Source: an uncultured Clostridia bacterium (GTDB lineage: Bacteria; Bacillota; Clostridia; TANB77; CAG-508). Taken from it: 64,000 nucleotides of DNA. A program made the translations under genes and the position numbers. Of the stretch, positions 16,896-25,172 are shown piece by piece. The DNA lies in assembly GCA_934167445.1 (NCBI GenBank), contig CAKPKJ010000007.1:1-64000 (forward strand), read 5' to 3'. The notes under the pieces are model-generated. The model had not been told where the DNA came from and searched no databases. It saw only the letters and a program-made list of their open reading frames with translations. The stretch's first letter is position 1, and each line of letters opens with the position of its first letter.

Positions 16896-18170
16896 ATGAG
16901 AAAAATAATCAATGTAATGATTAAATGGAATAAAAGAAATTTAGAAGATAAGGGAATTACACTAATTGCTTTGGTTATTACAATTATAGTTTTATTAATA
17001 CTAGCAGGTGTATCAGTTGCAATGCTAACAGGAACAAATGGAATACTAACACAAGCACAGAATGCGAAGCAAGCTAATGAAATAAGCTCAAAAGAAGAAA
17101 AATTAAAGTTGGCTGTAACAGGAGCGATTGCTGATAGTGAAAATATGAACTTTGAAAAATTAAAAGCAGAACTTTCCAATTATAATATAACAACTCAAAG
17201 CTCAAAATTTCCTGCAATTGTAGATATAAATGGTAAGAAACTTGCTATAAATAGTATTGGGAGCATAATAGAGTATAAAAATATGTCGGAAATAACAGGA
17301 GAAGAAACATCAAATACAGTAACAAAAGATTGGTTAGAAAATTATATAGTTGTGCCAGCTGGGTTCAAGATATTAAATGCTGTAGACAATGTAACTCAAG
17401 GAATAGTAATAGAAGATGTAAGCCATAAACAAACTAAAGGAAGCCAATTTGTATGGATTCCCGTGGGAAACGTTACAAAAGAGGATAGAACAGTACAAAG
17501 CATAAAATTAAGTAGATATACATTTGATAATAAAGGGAAAGAAATTGAACAGGGAAACAGTATGATTGGTGGATGTTATAAAGAAATAAATAATTCAAAA
17601 AATGAAAACTGGACAGCAAAAGAAAATATTGAAACAGAACAAGAAGGTTTTAGGAAAAGTGCTATAGCTAATAATGGTTATTATATAGCAAGATATGAAG
17701 CAAAAGACAAAAATGCAACTGAACCAAGAAGTTCTGGGAGTGTAACAAGTAATTTAACTGTTTCAAATGCTGAGAATTATGTATATAGTAATGTTACACA
17801 ACCTCAAGCGGCTAAATTAAGTAGAGAAATGTATTCAGACAATAATTTTGAAAGCGATTTAACTAATAGCTTTTCTTGGGACACGGCATTGTTGTTTTTA
17901 GAAAGGTTTGGAAGTAATTCAAACTATGCAAATCAGAAAAGTTTGAACAGTGAACCAGAATATAAAGGTACTACTGTAGATGTAGAATGTAACATATATG
18001 ATATGGCAAGTAATTATAGAGAGTGGTCAACAGAAAGCACAGAAAAGGAACAATACGTGTTGCGTGGAGGAGGATATTTGAGCAAAGAGTATTATACAAA
18101 TATACGCAATTATGTTGGACATAATACCTATGGTGATGTGGCATTCAGAGTTATTTTATATATCAAATAA
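16896..18170 (+). CDS. Pseudopilin with C-terminal FGE/SUMF1-like (C-type-lectin fold) domain, locus 1
   Basis: 424 aa surface protein. A 20-residue basic leader ends at KG, followed by ITLIALVITIIVLLILAGVS, the class III prepilin-type helix, and TGTNGILTQAQ. Position +5 after cleavage is Ala, not the usual Glu. From about residue 145 to the end it resembles formylglycine-generating-enzyme/SUMF1-type domains: FVWIPVG, YYIARYEA, FSWDTALLFLERFG, YDMASNYREWS, LRGGGY and AFRVIL. Catalytic function is unlikely; such folds often bind ligands. It precedes an LRR pseudopilin, as its homologue does at 52333. Its C-terminal codons are AT-rich like the rest, unlike that homologue. The pilus link is inferred from the leader. 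Confidence 0.85.
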   Translation: MRKIINVMIKWNKRNLEDKGITLIALVITIIVLLILAGVSVAMLTGTNGILTQAQNAKQANEISSKEEKLKLAVTGAIADSENMNFEKLKAELSNYNITTQSSKFPAIVDINGKKLAINSIGSIIEYKNMSEITGEETSNTVTKDWLENYIVVPAGFKILNAVDNVTQGIVIEDVSHKQTKGSQFVWIPVGNVTKEDRTVQSIKLSRYTFDNKGKEIEQGNSMIGGCYKEINNSKNENWTAKENIETEQEGFRKSAIANNGYYIARYEAKDKNATEPRSSGSVTSNLTVSNAENYVYSNVTQPQAAKLSREMYSDNNFESDLTNSFSWDTALLFLERFGSNSNYANQKSLNSEPEYKGTTVDVECNIYDMASNYREWSTESTEKEQYVLRGGGYLSKEYYTNIRNYVGHNTYGDVAFRVILYIK

Positions 18171-18191
18171 ACAAATAAAAAATAGTAGGGG

Positions 18192-18232
18192 ACACACCAA
18201 AAGGAAAGAAGAAGATACTTTTGGTGTGTTAT
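18192..18232 (+). terminator. Terminator after the first FGE-like pseudopilin
   Basis: ACACACCAAAAG (18192-18203) pairs perfectly with CTTTTGGTGTGT (18218-18229). An almost identical element, including loop and flanks, follows the next pseudopilin at 20616-20653. Confidence 0.75.
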
Positions 18233-18287
18233 TAGGTTAGATTATATATAATAAAAAAATGCCAGTCAAAATTGATTGAAGGTAATT

Positions 18288-18376
18288 TTTTTGCTTAATT
18301 TGTCAATTTCATATTAAAAGCTCAATTTTACTCAATTTTTCTAAATTATAGTCTAAAATTAATAGTATAACAAATT
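18288..18376 (-). pseudogene. Remnant of a PD-(D/E)XK transposase-like gene
   Basis: This stretch is closely similar to part of the intact gene at 20691-21584 (around 21105-21195). On the minus strand it still encodes ILDYNLEKLSKIE, which is identical in the intact protein. The rest of the gene is gone, so a second copy was once here. Confidence 0.75.
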
Positions 18377-18412
18377 GTGGAATAAAAAAGCCAAAACTCG
18401 GATAAAATATCA

Positions 18413-18440
18413 TTGAAAAAGAGAACAGTTTTGATATACT
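18413..18440 (+). promoter_or_regulatory. Promoter of the first LRR pseudopilin
   Basis: TTGAAA (18413-18418), 16-base spacer, TATACT (18435-18440), preceded by TGA. It resembles the promoter at 16768. Confidence 0.55.
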
Positions 18441-18570
18441 AAAAAAATAAATAATGAAAATGCTATAAAAAGAATATATGAATAAAAAAATGTATATATA
18501 TAGATAAAGTAAAAGATTAAAGTAAAAAACATTGAGATAATAAAATGAAAAGACAAAGGAGAAATAGAAT

Positions 18571-20586
18571 ATGAAAAAAGTAGAAGCTGAAAGCCTTGGT
18601 ACTGTACACATAATACATTTAAAGAATAAAAGAATAAATAGCGAAGAAAGCTACAAAAAAACAATTGCGAAAACAGCAATAAGAAATAAAAAGGGGATAA
18701 CTTTAGTTGCACTTGTAATTACGATAATTGTCTTACTAATTTTAGCAGGAGTATCAATTGCAATGCTAACAGGTACAAATGGAATACTAACACAAGCACA
18801 AAAAGCAAAAATGACAACAGAGTTGTCAAGTTATAAAGAACAGCTAGAACTGTATAAAACAGAAAAGAGAACCGAAAATAGAGAATTTCTAGAAAGTACG
18901 TTAACTGTAGGTAAAGAAAGTTTAAAATATAATACACAGCCTGAAGGAGAAACAGGAAATATAAAAACAGTAATACCAAGTATAAAAGATGAGTATATAG
19001 ATAAAGTAGAAATAATAAAAGGTTCACTATTAATAAATACTCAAGATAAAAATGAAATAGAAATAGCAAAAAGTTTAGGAATAGCAGCAAATCCATATGA
19101 CATAATAAATGGAGAATTACTGTCATCAAATGGAAATCTATTACTAATGGATGAAACGGGAACATTAGTAATACCCGATAGTGTAACTAAAATTGGAGAA
19201 GGAGCATTTGCAAATTTAGATGGATTAAAAACAATAATAATCCCAGGAACGGTAAAAGAAATAAGCGCAAATGCTTTTGCATATAATTCAACATTGGAGA
19301 CAGTAATAATGCAAGAAGGAGTAGAAAAAATAGGTGGTTGGGCATTTACTAAATGTACAGGTTTAAAAAATGTTAGTATGCCAAATTCATTAAAAGAAGT
19401 TGGAGAAATGTGTTATTTTGGATGTACATCACTAGAAAATATAGAATTTCCTGATGGGATAACAATATTTCCACAGTATATATTAGCAGATTGTATTAAC
19501 TTAAAAAGTGTTAAAATGCCTTCAAAATTAGAAACGATTTATGAATTTGCGTTTTCAAATACTAGTATTTCTACAATAAATATACCTAGTACTGTTACTG
19601 GAATTAGACCTAATATATTTAATAGTTGCTCAAAACTGGAAAATATTGAATTAAATAATAATAAAAATTATAAATATGAAAATGGATTTTTAGTAAGTAA
19701 TACTGAAAACAGTATATTATTTATTTCGGATAAATATTTAAAGAATACGAATACTTTAGAAATACCAGAAGGAATAAAAGCATTTAATACATCAGTTTGG
19801 TACTATAACAATTTAACTAAAATAGTAATTCCATCTACACTTACATCATTAGGAGAAAGAATTTTTCCTAAAAGCATTAACGAAGTAAAAGTAGCATCAG
19901 GCAATACAACATTTGTTTCAGAAAATGGAATTCTTTATGATAAAGTAACTAAAAGACTAAATATGTGTTATTCAAAAGAAGAGAATATCAAAATACAGGA
20001 AGGAATTGAATTTATAGGTAATACGGCTTTTAGGCAAGCTGAAAATGCGGTTACAATTACATTACCAGATAGTGCAACAATGATAATAGGACAGGCCTTT
20101 GATGGATGTGAAAAGTTACAGCAAGTAAATATAGGAAAAAAAGTAACATCTATATCTCCTGTTATGATGTTATGGAGTAATACAGCAAATGTAGTTATAG
20201 ATAAAGACAATCCAGTATATATGGTTGAAAATGGAATATTATATAGTAAAGATAAAAAGACACTATATGCAATGTTATATAGAGCAAGTGGGGAGTTTGA
20301 AGTCGATTCTGGAGTGGAAACTATAGGAATGGCGGCTTTCAATGGACAACAGATAACAAAACTAATTTTGCCAGAAGGATTAAAAACGATAAGCCAACAG
20401 GCCTTTACACAGTGTGCGTTTCTTGAAAGTGTTGAAATACCAAGTACTGTAACAACAATAGAAGCAGGAGCTTTTGAAAGATGCGAAAATTTAACAAGTA
20501 TGAATATAAAACAAAAAGCTAATTCAATTGCTGGAGCACCTTGGGGAGCCACAAAAGGAATGAAAGTAATCAATTGGAACGGATAA
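18571..20586 (+). CDS. Pseudopilin with BspA-like leucine-rich repeats, locus 1
   Basis: 671 aa surface protein. A long 42-residue leader ends at KKG; the prepilin helix ITLVALVITIIVLLILAG follows, then TGTNGILTQAQKAK. Residues about 80-195 form a helical and beta stalk region. From about 198 on there are many LRR_5-type repeats of the form IPDSVTKIGEGAFANLxGLKTI, interrupted by segments such as YENGFLVS and VENGILYS. The protein ends with GAPWGATKGMKVINWNG, a motif kept in all three copies in this window. The first 200 residues are nearly identical to those of the protein at 53653, while the LRR regions differ. BspA-type LRR proteins in other bacteria bind host or bacterial surfaces; that role is inferred here. 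Confidence 0.88.
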   Translation: MKKVEAESLGTVHIIHLKNKRINSEESYKKTIAKTAIRNKKGITLVALVITIIVLLILAGVSIAMLTGTNGILTQAQKAKMTTELSSYKEQLELYKTEKRTENREFLESTLTVGKESLKYNTQPEGETGNIKTVIPSIKDEYIDKVEIIKGSLLINTQDKNEIEIAKSLGIAANPYDIINGELLSSNGNLLLMDETGTLVIPDSVTKIGEGAFANLDGLKTIIIPGTVKEISANAFAYNSTLETVIMQEGVEKIGGWAFTKCTGLKNVSMPNSLKEVGEMCYFGCTSLENIEFPDGITIFPQYILADCINLKSVKMPSKLETIYEFAFSNTSISTINIPSTVTGIRPNIFNSCSKLENIELNNNKNYKYENGFLVSNTENSILFISDKYLKNTNTLEIPEGIKAFNTSVWYYNNLTKIVIPSTLTSLGERIFPKSINEVKVASGNTTFVSENGILYDKVTKRLNMCYSKEENIKIQEGIEFIGNTAFRQAENAVTITLPDSATMIIGQAFDGCEKLQQVNIGKKVTSISPVMMLWSNTANVVIDKDNPVYMVENGILYSKDKKTLYAMLYRASGEFEVDSGVETIGMAAFNGQQITKLILPEGLKTISQQAFTQCAFLESVEIPSTVTTIEAGAFERCENLTSMNIKQKANSIAGAPWGATKGMKVINWNG

Positions 20587-20615
20587 TTGAAACAGATATA
20601 AATTATTAGTAAGGG

Positions 20616-20655
20616 ACACACCAAAAGGAAAGAAAAAGATACTTTTGGTGTGTTA
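20616..20655 (+). terminator. Terminator after the first LRR pseudopilin
   Basis: ACACACCAAAAG (20616-20627) pairs with CTTTTGGTGTGT (20642-20653). It is a near copy of the hairpin at 18192-18229. Confidence 0.75.
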
Positions 20656-20690
20656 AATTATATCTTAAGAAATTTAGTATTTTATTAGAA

Positions 20691-21584
20691 TTAAACATTA
20701 GTAGTAATTAACTTATTTATTTCGGAAACTGGTACATTAGTTAAGTCAGATATGGTATTTATATCTAAATTCCTTTGTATCATTCTTTTTATGATTTGTT
20801 CGATTCCAGCTTTCATACCTTTTCTATATCCATAATTTTCCAGCGAAGTCTGATCCATTATATATTTTTGTCTTAAATCTGCTAGGTATCTTTCACGCCC
20901 ATCTTGACTAATTTCTTCTAAAACTTGTTGAGCCTTTTTTATTTTAGAATTAGGCATATCAATCACCTCCTCAGGATTTTTAATGAATTTTATCCATGAA
21001 TTTAATAATTTTTGATTATTATCTAAATTAGTTGTATCAAATTTAGGCAATTCAATGATATACAATTCAAGAGCATCAGTCAAAACTGTTTTAGGGTGAT
21101 TTTTTTCCCTAATCTGCCAATTTGTCATAAAATGCTCGATTTTGCTCAATTTTTCTAAATTATAGTCCAAAATTAATACTATAATAGTTTTGTTGAGTTT
21201 ATTGTAATCATTTCCTTCCTTGATACTATCAATATATAATTTGCTCCAATAGAACAAAATACGTTTTTCAATATTACCTTGGTCTACGACTTGAATTTCA
21301 ATATCGCAATTAATTTTTCCATCGATAATGGCACGGACATCCAAAATGCCAACTTTATCCTTTTGCAAATCTTTCCCTAAAATAGTGTTAGTATCAATGT
21401 CAACACTAGTTATATTTTGGTTAAGAATAGCTGTAAGAAAATCCTTGGTAATATCTTCGTTTCCTTTGTAACCAAATATTCTTTTAAAAACGTAATCTTG
21501 TCTTGGATTTAAAAGTTCAAAGTTACTGGTATTAATTTTGGGCATATGTTCTAAAGTATTGGAAATAGTATTAGTAATATGCAT
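20691..21584 (-). CDS. Rpn/PD-(D/E)XK nuclease family transposase-like protein
   Basis: 297 aa. It belongs to the group annotated as Rpn recombination-promoting nucleases or PDDEXK transposases. Support: LLNPRQDYVFKRIFGYKGNEDITKDFL at the N-terminus, an Asp in VGILDVRAIIDGK and the EIQV motif (nuclease core D...ExQ), YWSKLYIDSI, and a C-terminal GYRKGMKAGIEQII segment. A perfect GGAGGG lies before the in-frame triplet ATA at 21638-21636 (spacing 6), 18 codons upstream of the first ATG, which has no good site. The original start may therefore have been lost, or ATA may be used. A remnant of the same gene lies at 18288. Such genes spread widely in gut Clostridia. Confidence 0.8.
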   Translation of the reverse strand: MHITNTISNTLEHMPKINTSNFELLNPRQDYVFKRIFGYKGNEDITKDFLTAILNQNITSVDIDTNTILGKDLQKDKVGILDVRAIIDGKINCDIEIQVVDQGNIEKRILFYWSKLYIDSIKEGNDYNKLNKTIIVLILDYNLEKLSKIEHFMTNWQIREKNHPKTVLTDALELYIIELPKFDTTNLDNNQKLLNSWIKFIKNPEEVIDMPNSKIKKAQQVLEEISQDGRERYLADLRQKYIMDQTSLENYGYRKGMKAGIEQIIKRMIQRNLDINTISDLTNVPVSEINKLITTNV

Positions 21585-21948
21585 TGTATTAATATTTGCT
21601 TTTTCCTTTGCATTATTTTTTACATCGTATTTTTCTATAACTGTCCCTCCTTTGTATGCTAAAACAACAAGAAAATTGCTATCTAAATCAATAATACAAT
21701 TTATAAATTACTTTTTATTTTAGCATATAATAATTTATTTTGTTTGAGATTTATGGCAGAAATGCCATTAGATAAAATAATAAAAGACTAAATCGCCTAA
21801 GATATAATTGATGATATTGTAGCAGGCCGAAGTACAAAAGTCAACAGAAATCGTTCGACAAACTTCGACACAACAAAGACTTTTTATTAAAAATATTAAT
21901 AGGTTTTAGAAGAAGGGAAAACAATAATATAAAATAAAAGAAAAAACA

Positions 21949-22062
21949 TTTGAATTGTGTAGAAATTTAACAAGTATGAATATAAAACAAAAAGCTAATT
22001 CAATTGCTGGAGCACCTTGGGGAATACCAAAAGGAATGAAAGTAATCAATTGGAACGGATAA
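21949..22062 (+). pseudogene. 3' remnant of a third LRR pseudopilin gene
   Basis: From about 21947 to 22076 the sequence closely matches 20471-20600, the end of the LRR pseudopilin upstream. It keeps an open frame of 37 codons ending NIKQKAN, SIAGAPWGI and GMKVINWNG before TAA, but there is no start, leader or repeat region. It is cut off from its parent by the transposase-like gene, whose arrival or later deletion may have caused the truncation. The remaining spacer 21640-21945 shows a small ATGGCA/TGCCAT hairpin near 21752 and no other gene. Confidence 0.85.
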
Positions 22063-22078
22063 TTGAAACAGATAATAA

Positions 22079-22116
22079 GTATGCCTTTAAGTTAAAAAAC
22101 TTAGAGGCGTATTTTA
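22079..22116 (+). terminator. Terminator behind the LRR remnant
   Basis: TATGCCTTTAAGTT pairs, with two G-U, with AACTTAGAGGCGTA, followed by TTTT. Its position after an LRR end matches the terminator at 55627. Confidence 0.65.
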
Positions 22117-22136
22117 CATAAAAAGACCTCAAACTA

Positions 22137-22165
22137 TTGACATAACCGAATTTTTTTGACATAAT
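22137..22165 (+). promoter_or_regulatory. Promoter of scpB
   Basis: TTGACA (22137-22142), 17 bases, CATAAT (22160-22165). Confidence 0.65.
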
Positions 22166-22200
22166 AGATACACGATAAAAAAGAATGAGAAGGGATATAT

Positions 22201-22884
22201 ATGCAAAGTAATCAAGAAAAAGCGATAATAGAAGCAATACTTTTTGCAGCAGGAAGACCAGTAACTAAAAATGAAATTATGCTTGCATTAGAAATTTCAG
22301 AAGATGAAATAGAAAAGATAATAGCAAATATGCAAGAAGAATACAATCAAGAAAATAGAGGAATAGAATTAATAAAAATAAATAATTCATATCAATTATG
22401 TACAAAAAAAGAGTTGTATGAATATGTGTATCCAATATTAGACAAAAGAACAAAACCTAATTTGTCAACTGCATCACTTGAAACATTAGCAATAATTGCA
22501 TATAATCCTAAAATAACAAGAGCGGAAATTGAAAACATAAGAGGCGTCTCTGCAGATGCTTGTGTATATAAATTGTTAGAATATGGTCTAATAGAAGAAG
22601 CTGGTAAATTAGATTTACCAGGTAAGCCTATGTCATACCAAACAACAGATGAATTTTTAAGAATGTTTGGTTTTAGTTCATTAGAAGAATTACCAGAGTT
22701 ACCAAGATATAAATTAGACGAAAATAAGCAAATAGTAATAGACGATTTAATAAATAATGAACAAGAAGAGCAAAAAATAAATACAGAAGAACAAGAAAAT
22801 GGAGAAGAAAAACCTAAAGAAAATGTAATTATTATAGCACAACCAGAGGCTCCAATGCCCGAGAGGGGAAACGAGGAAAACTAA
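22201..22884 (+). CDS. scpB: Segregation and condensation protein B
   Basis: 227 aa. ScpB joins ScpA and SMC in the condensin complex that organises and separates chromosomes. It has the two winged-helix units: AIIEAILFAAGRPVTKNEI and LETLAIIAYNPKITRAEIENIRGV, followed by GLIEEAGKLDLPGKPMSYQTT. The last 45 residues or so are an acidic, Glu-rich extension that appears species-specific. scpA is not adjacent. proS follows 33 bases later and may be co-transcribed. Confidence 0.94.
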   Translation: MQSNQEKAIIEAILFAAGRPVTKNEIMLALEISEDEIEKIIANMQEEYNQENRGIELIKINNSYQLCTKKELYEYVYPILDKRTKPNLSTASLETLAIIAYNPKITRAEIENIRGVSADACVYKLLEYGLIEEAGKLDLPGKPMSYQTTDEFLRMFGFSSLEELPELPRYKLDENKQIVIDDLINNEQEEQKINTEEQENGEEKPKENVIIIAQPEAPMPERGNEEN

Positions 22885-22917
22885 TTTGTAAAAACAAAAA
22901 AATTGGAGGAATTTAGA

Positions 22918-24357
22918 ATGAGTAAGAAAAAAGGATTTGTAAATGATATAACAAACATAGACGAAAATTTTGCACAATGGTATACAGATATTGTATTAAA
23001 AGCAGAATTAGCAGATTACACAAGTGTAAAAGGATTTATAGCAATAAGACCATATGGATATGCACTTTGGGAAAATATCCAAAATTATGCTGATAAAAGA
23101 TTTAAAGAAAAAGGTGTTAAAAATGTATCTATGCCAGTTTTAATACCAGAAAGCTTATTAAATAAAGAAAAAGATCATGTAGAAGGTTTTGCACCAGAAG
23201 TAGCATGGGTTACAAAAGGTGGAGAAGAAAATTTAGAAGAAAAATTATGTGTTAGACCTACATCAGAAACAGTATTTTCAGCAATGTATTCTAAATGGTT
23301 AAGTTCATGGAGAGAACTACCATATTTATATAATCAATGGTGTAGTGTATTAAGATGGGAAAAAGAAACAAGACCATTTTTACGCTCAAGAGAGTTCTTA
23401 TGGCAAGAAGGACATACAATACATGAGACAGCAGAAGAAGCTCAAAAATTCACTTTAGAAATGTTAGATGTATATGCAGATATTATTGAAAATTTATTAG
23501 CAATACCTGTTTTAAAAGGACAAAAAACACCAAAAGAACAATTTGCAGGTGCTGAAGCAACATATACAGTGGAAACATTAATGCATGATGGTAGAGCTTT
23601 GCAAGGAGGAACATCACATTACTTCGGGCAAAACTTTACAAAAGCATTTGATGTAAACTTTCAAAACAGAAATGGCGAGCAAGAATATGCGTACCAAACA
23701 TCTTGGGGAATTAGTACAAGATTAATAGGAGCTGTAATAATGGCACATGGAGATGACAGAGGATTGAAATTGCCTCCAAAAGTTGCTCCAATCCAAGTAG
23801 TTATTGTTCCAATTGCACAAGAAAAGGGAAATGTAAAAGAAGAAGCAGAAAAATTATCTAAAAAATTAAAAGGAAAATTTAGGGTAGAACTAGATACAAG
23901 AGAAAACTACTCAGTAGGATATAAGTTCAACGACTGGGAAATGAGAGGGGTACCTCTTAGAGTTGAAATGGGACCTAAAGAATTAGAAAATGATGAAGTT
24001 ACATTAACAAGAAGAGACAATTTTGAAAAAGTAACAGTAAAACTTGAAAATATAGAACAAGAAATTGAAAAAATATTAGAAGATATACAAAAATCAATGT
24101 TTCAAGCTTGTGAAAAAAGACTAGAAGAAAAAACAACTGTTGCACATAATATGGAAGAATTACAAAAGAATCTTGAAGAAAATCAAGGATATGTAAAAAC
24201 AATGTGGTGTGGTTCTCGTGAGTGTGAGGATAAAGTAAAAGAACTAACAGGAGCACCTTCAAGATGTATACCATTTAAGCAAGAACATTTAGGAGATACT
24301 TGTGTATGTTGCGGTAAAAAAGCAGATAAAATGGTAGTATGGGGCAGACAGTATTAA
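22918..24357 (+). CDS. proS: Prolyl-tRNA synthetase, short archaeal/eukaryote-like type
   Basis: 479 aa class II synthetase that charges tRNA(Pro). Visible are FAQWYTDIVLKAELADYTSVKG, motif 2 around LRWEKETRPFLRSREFLWQEGHT, and motif 3 in GDDRGLKLPPKVAPIQVV. It lacks the roughly 180-residue editing insertion of the long bacterial ProRS and instead has a C-terminal zinc-binding-like domain (CGSREC, then CVCCGKKAD) ending in Tyr. The ATG at 22918 has GGAGGA 8 nt upstream; a TTG 15 bases earlier is within that site. Confidence 0.96.
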   Translation: MSKKKGFVNDITNIDENFAQWYTDIVLKAELADYTSVKGFIAIRPYGYALWENIQNYADKRFKEKGVKNVSMPVLIPESLLNKEKDHVEGFAPEVAWVTKGGEENLEEKLCVRPTSETVFSAMYSKWLSSWRELPYLYNQWCSVLRWEKETRPFLRSREFLWQEGHTIHETAEEAQKFTLEMLDVYADIIENLLAIPVLKGQKTPKEQFAGAEATYTVETLMHDGRALQGGTSHYFGQNFTKAFDVNFQNRNGEQEYAYQTSWGISTRLIGAVIMAHGDDRGLKLPPKVAPIQVVIVPIAQEKGNVKEEAEKLSKKLKGKFRVELDTRENYSVGYKFNDWEMRGVPLRVEMGPKELENDEVTLTRRDNFEKVTVKLENIEQEIEKILEDIQKSMFQACEKRLEEKTTVAHNMEELQKNLEENQGYVKTMWCGSRECEDKVKELTGAPSRCIPFKQEHLGDTCVCCGKKADKMVVWGRQY

Positions 24358-24477
24358 TTCACGAAAAAAGCACAAGAAGAAAACTATTTATAAACAATAA
24401 CTCATTAAAATAAGCATATATTATAAATTAATCACATAAAATAAAGTGCTAACAATAAAATGAGGAGTTGAATTAAT

Positions 24478-25146
24478 ATGAAAAATAATGAACAAGAGAT
24501 AACAGATCTTGTTGATCTGAAAAATTTTGTGGACTATAATCAGGAAATAAAAGAAAATGGAGAAACTTTTCAAAAGGTAATGTGTATTTATAAAATGGCT
24601 TTAAAAGAATTGAATAATAAAGTAGAAATCTATCAAGAAGAATTTAAAACATTTTATAATTACGAATTAATAGATCATATAAATTTTAGGATTAAGAGCC
24701 CTAAGAGTATTATAAAGAAAATGCAAGACAGAGGAGCAGAACTTACATATAAAGAAATGATTGAAAATATAAATGACATTGCAGGATTAAGGGTTATATG
24801 CCAAACACAAAAAGATATATATTCAATAAAAAGATTAATACAGAATATACCAGGAATACAAACATTGAAAGAAAAAGATTATATTAAAAATCCTAAAGAA
24901 AGTGGATATTCAGCATATCATATAATTTTAGCTGTGCCAGTGGTGTTATCAACTCAACTTATATATGTAAAAGTAGAAGTTCAAATAAGAACAATGACAA
25001 TGGATGTATGGGCTAGTTTAGAACATAAGATGAAATATAAAACACAAAAAGCAATAACAAATAAACAATCCAAAGAGTGGATAAATTGTGCAAAAGCAAT
25101 TAATAAAATAGATGAAAAGATAACAAATTTGACAATAAAGACATAG
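24478..25146 (+). CDS. Small alarmone synthetase (RelQ/RelP-like, RelA/SpoT domain)
   Basis: 222 aa. It would transfer pyrophosphate from ATP to GDP/GTP to make (p)ppGpp. It holds only the synthetase domain: FRIKSPKSIIKKMQ, INDIAGLRVIC, KDYIKNPKESGYSAYH, VEVQIRTMTMDVWASLEH. There is no hydrolase (HD) or TGS/ACT regulatory domain, so it belongs with the stand-alone synthetases. It lies between proS and gltX with GAGGAG before ATG. I cannot tell RelP from RelQ by eye. Confidence 0.9.
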   Translation: MKNNEQEITDLVDLKNFVDYNQEIKENGETFQKVMCIYKMALKELNNKVEIYQEEFKTFYNYELIDHINFRIKSPKSIIKKMQDRGAELTYKEMIENINDIAGLRVICQTQKDIYSIKRLIQNIPGIQTLKEKDYIKNPKESGYSAYHIILAVPVVLSTQLIYVKVEVQIRTMTMDVWASLEHKMKYKTQKAITNKQSKEWINCAKAINKIDEKITNLTIKT

Positions 25147-25172
25147 AGTAAATGCCTAGGGAGGAATAAAAA

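Noticed and set aside
16896..18170. DGR-type variable region in the first FGE-like pseudopilin
   Set aside because: Its C-terminal codons keep the AT-rich use of the rest of the gene and show no block of NNC/NNT codons, so there is no sign of retroelement-driven change here.
18309..18712. Minus-strand open frames of 100 codons before the first LRR pseudopilin
   Set aside because: They are Phe/Leu/Ser/Tyr-rich shadows of AT-rich leader DNA; only the short part matching the transposase-like protein is meaningful.
21640..21945. Insertion sequence ends around the transposase-like gene
   Set aside because: Only a small ATGGCA/TGCCAT hairpin and short TTCGACA words are seen; no matching terminal inverted repeats or target duplication could be defined.
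24358..24477. T-box or other riboswitch before the synthetase-related genes
   Set aside because: The spacers before proS, gltX and serS are too short or lack the T-box sequence and a terminator pair.
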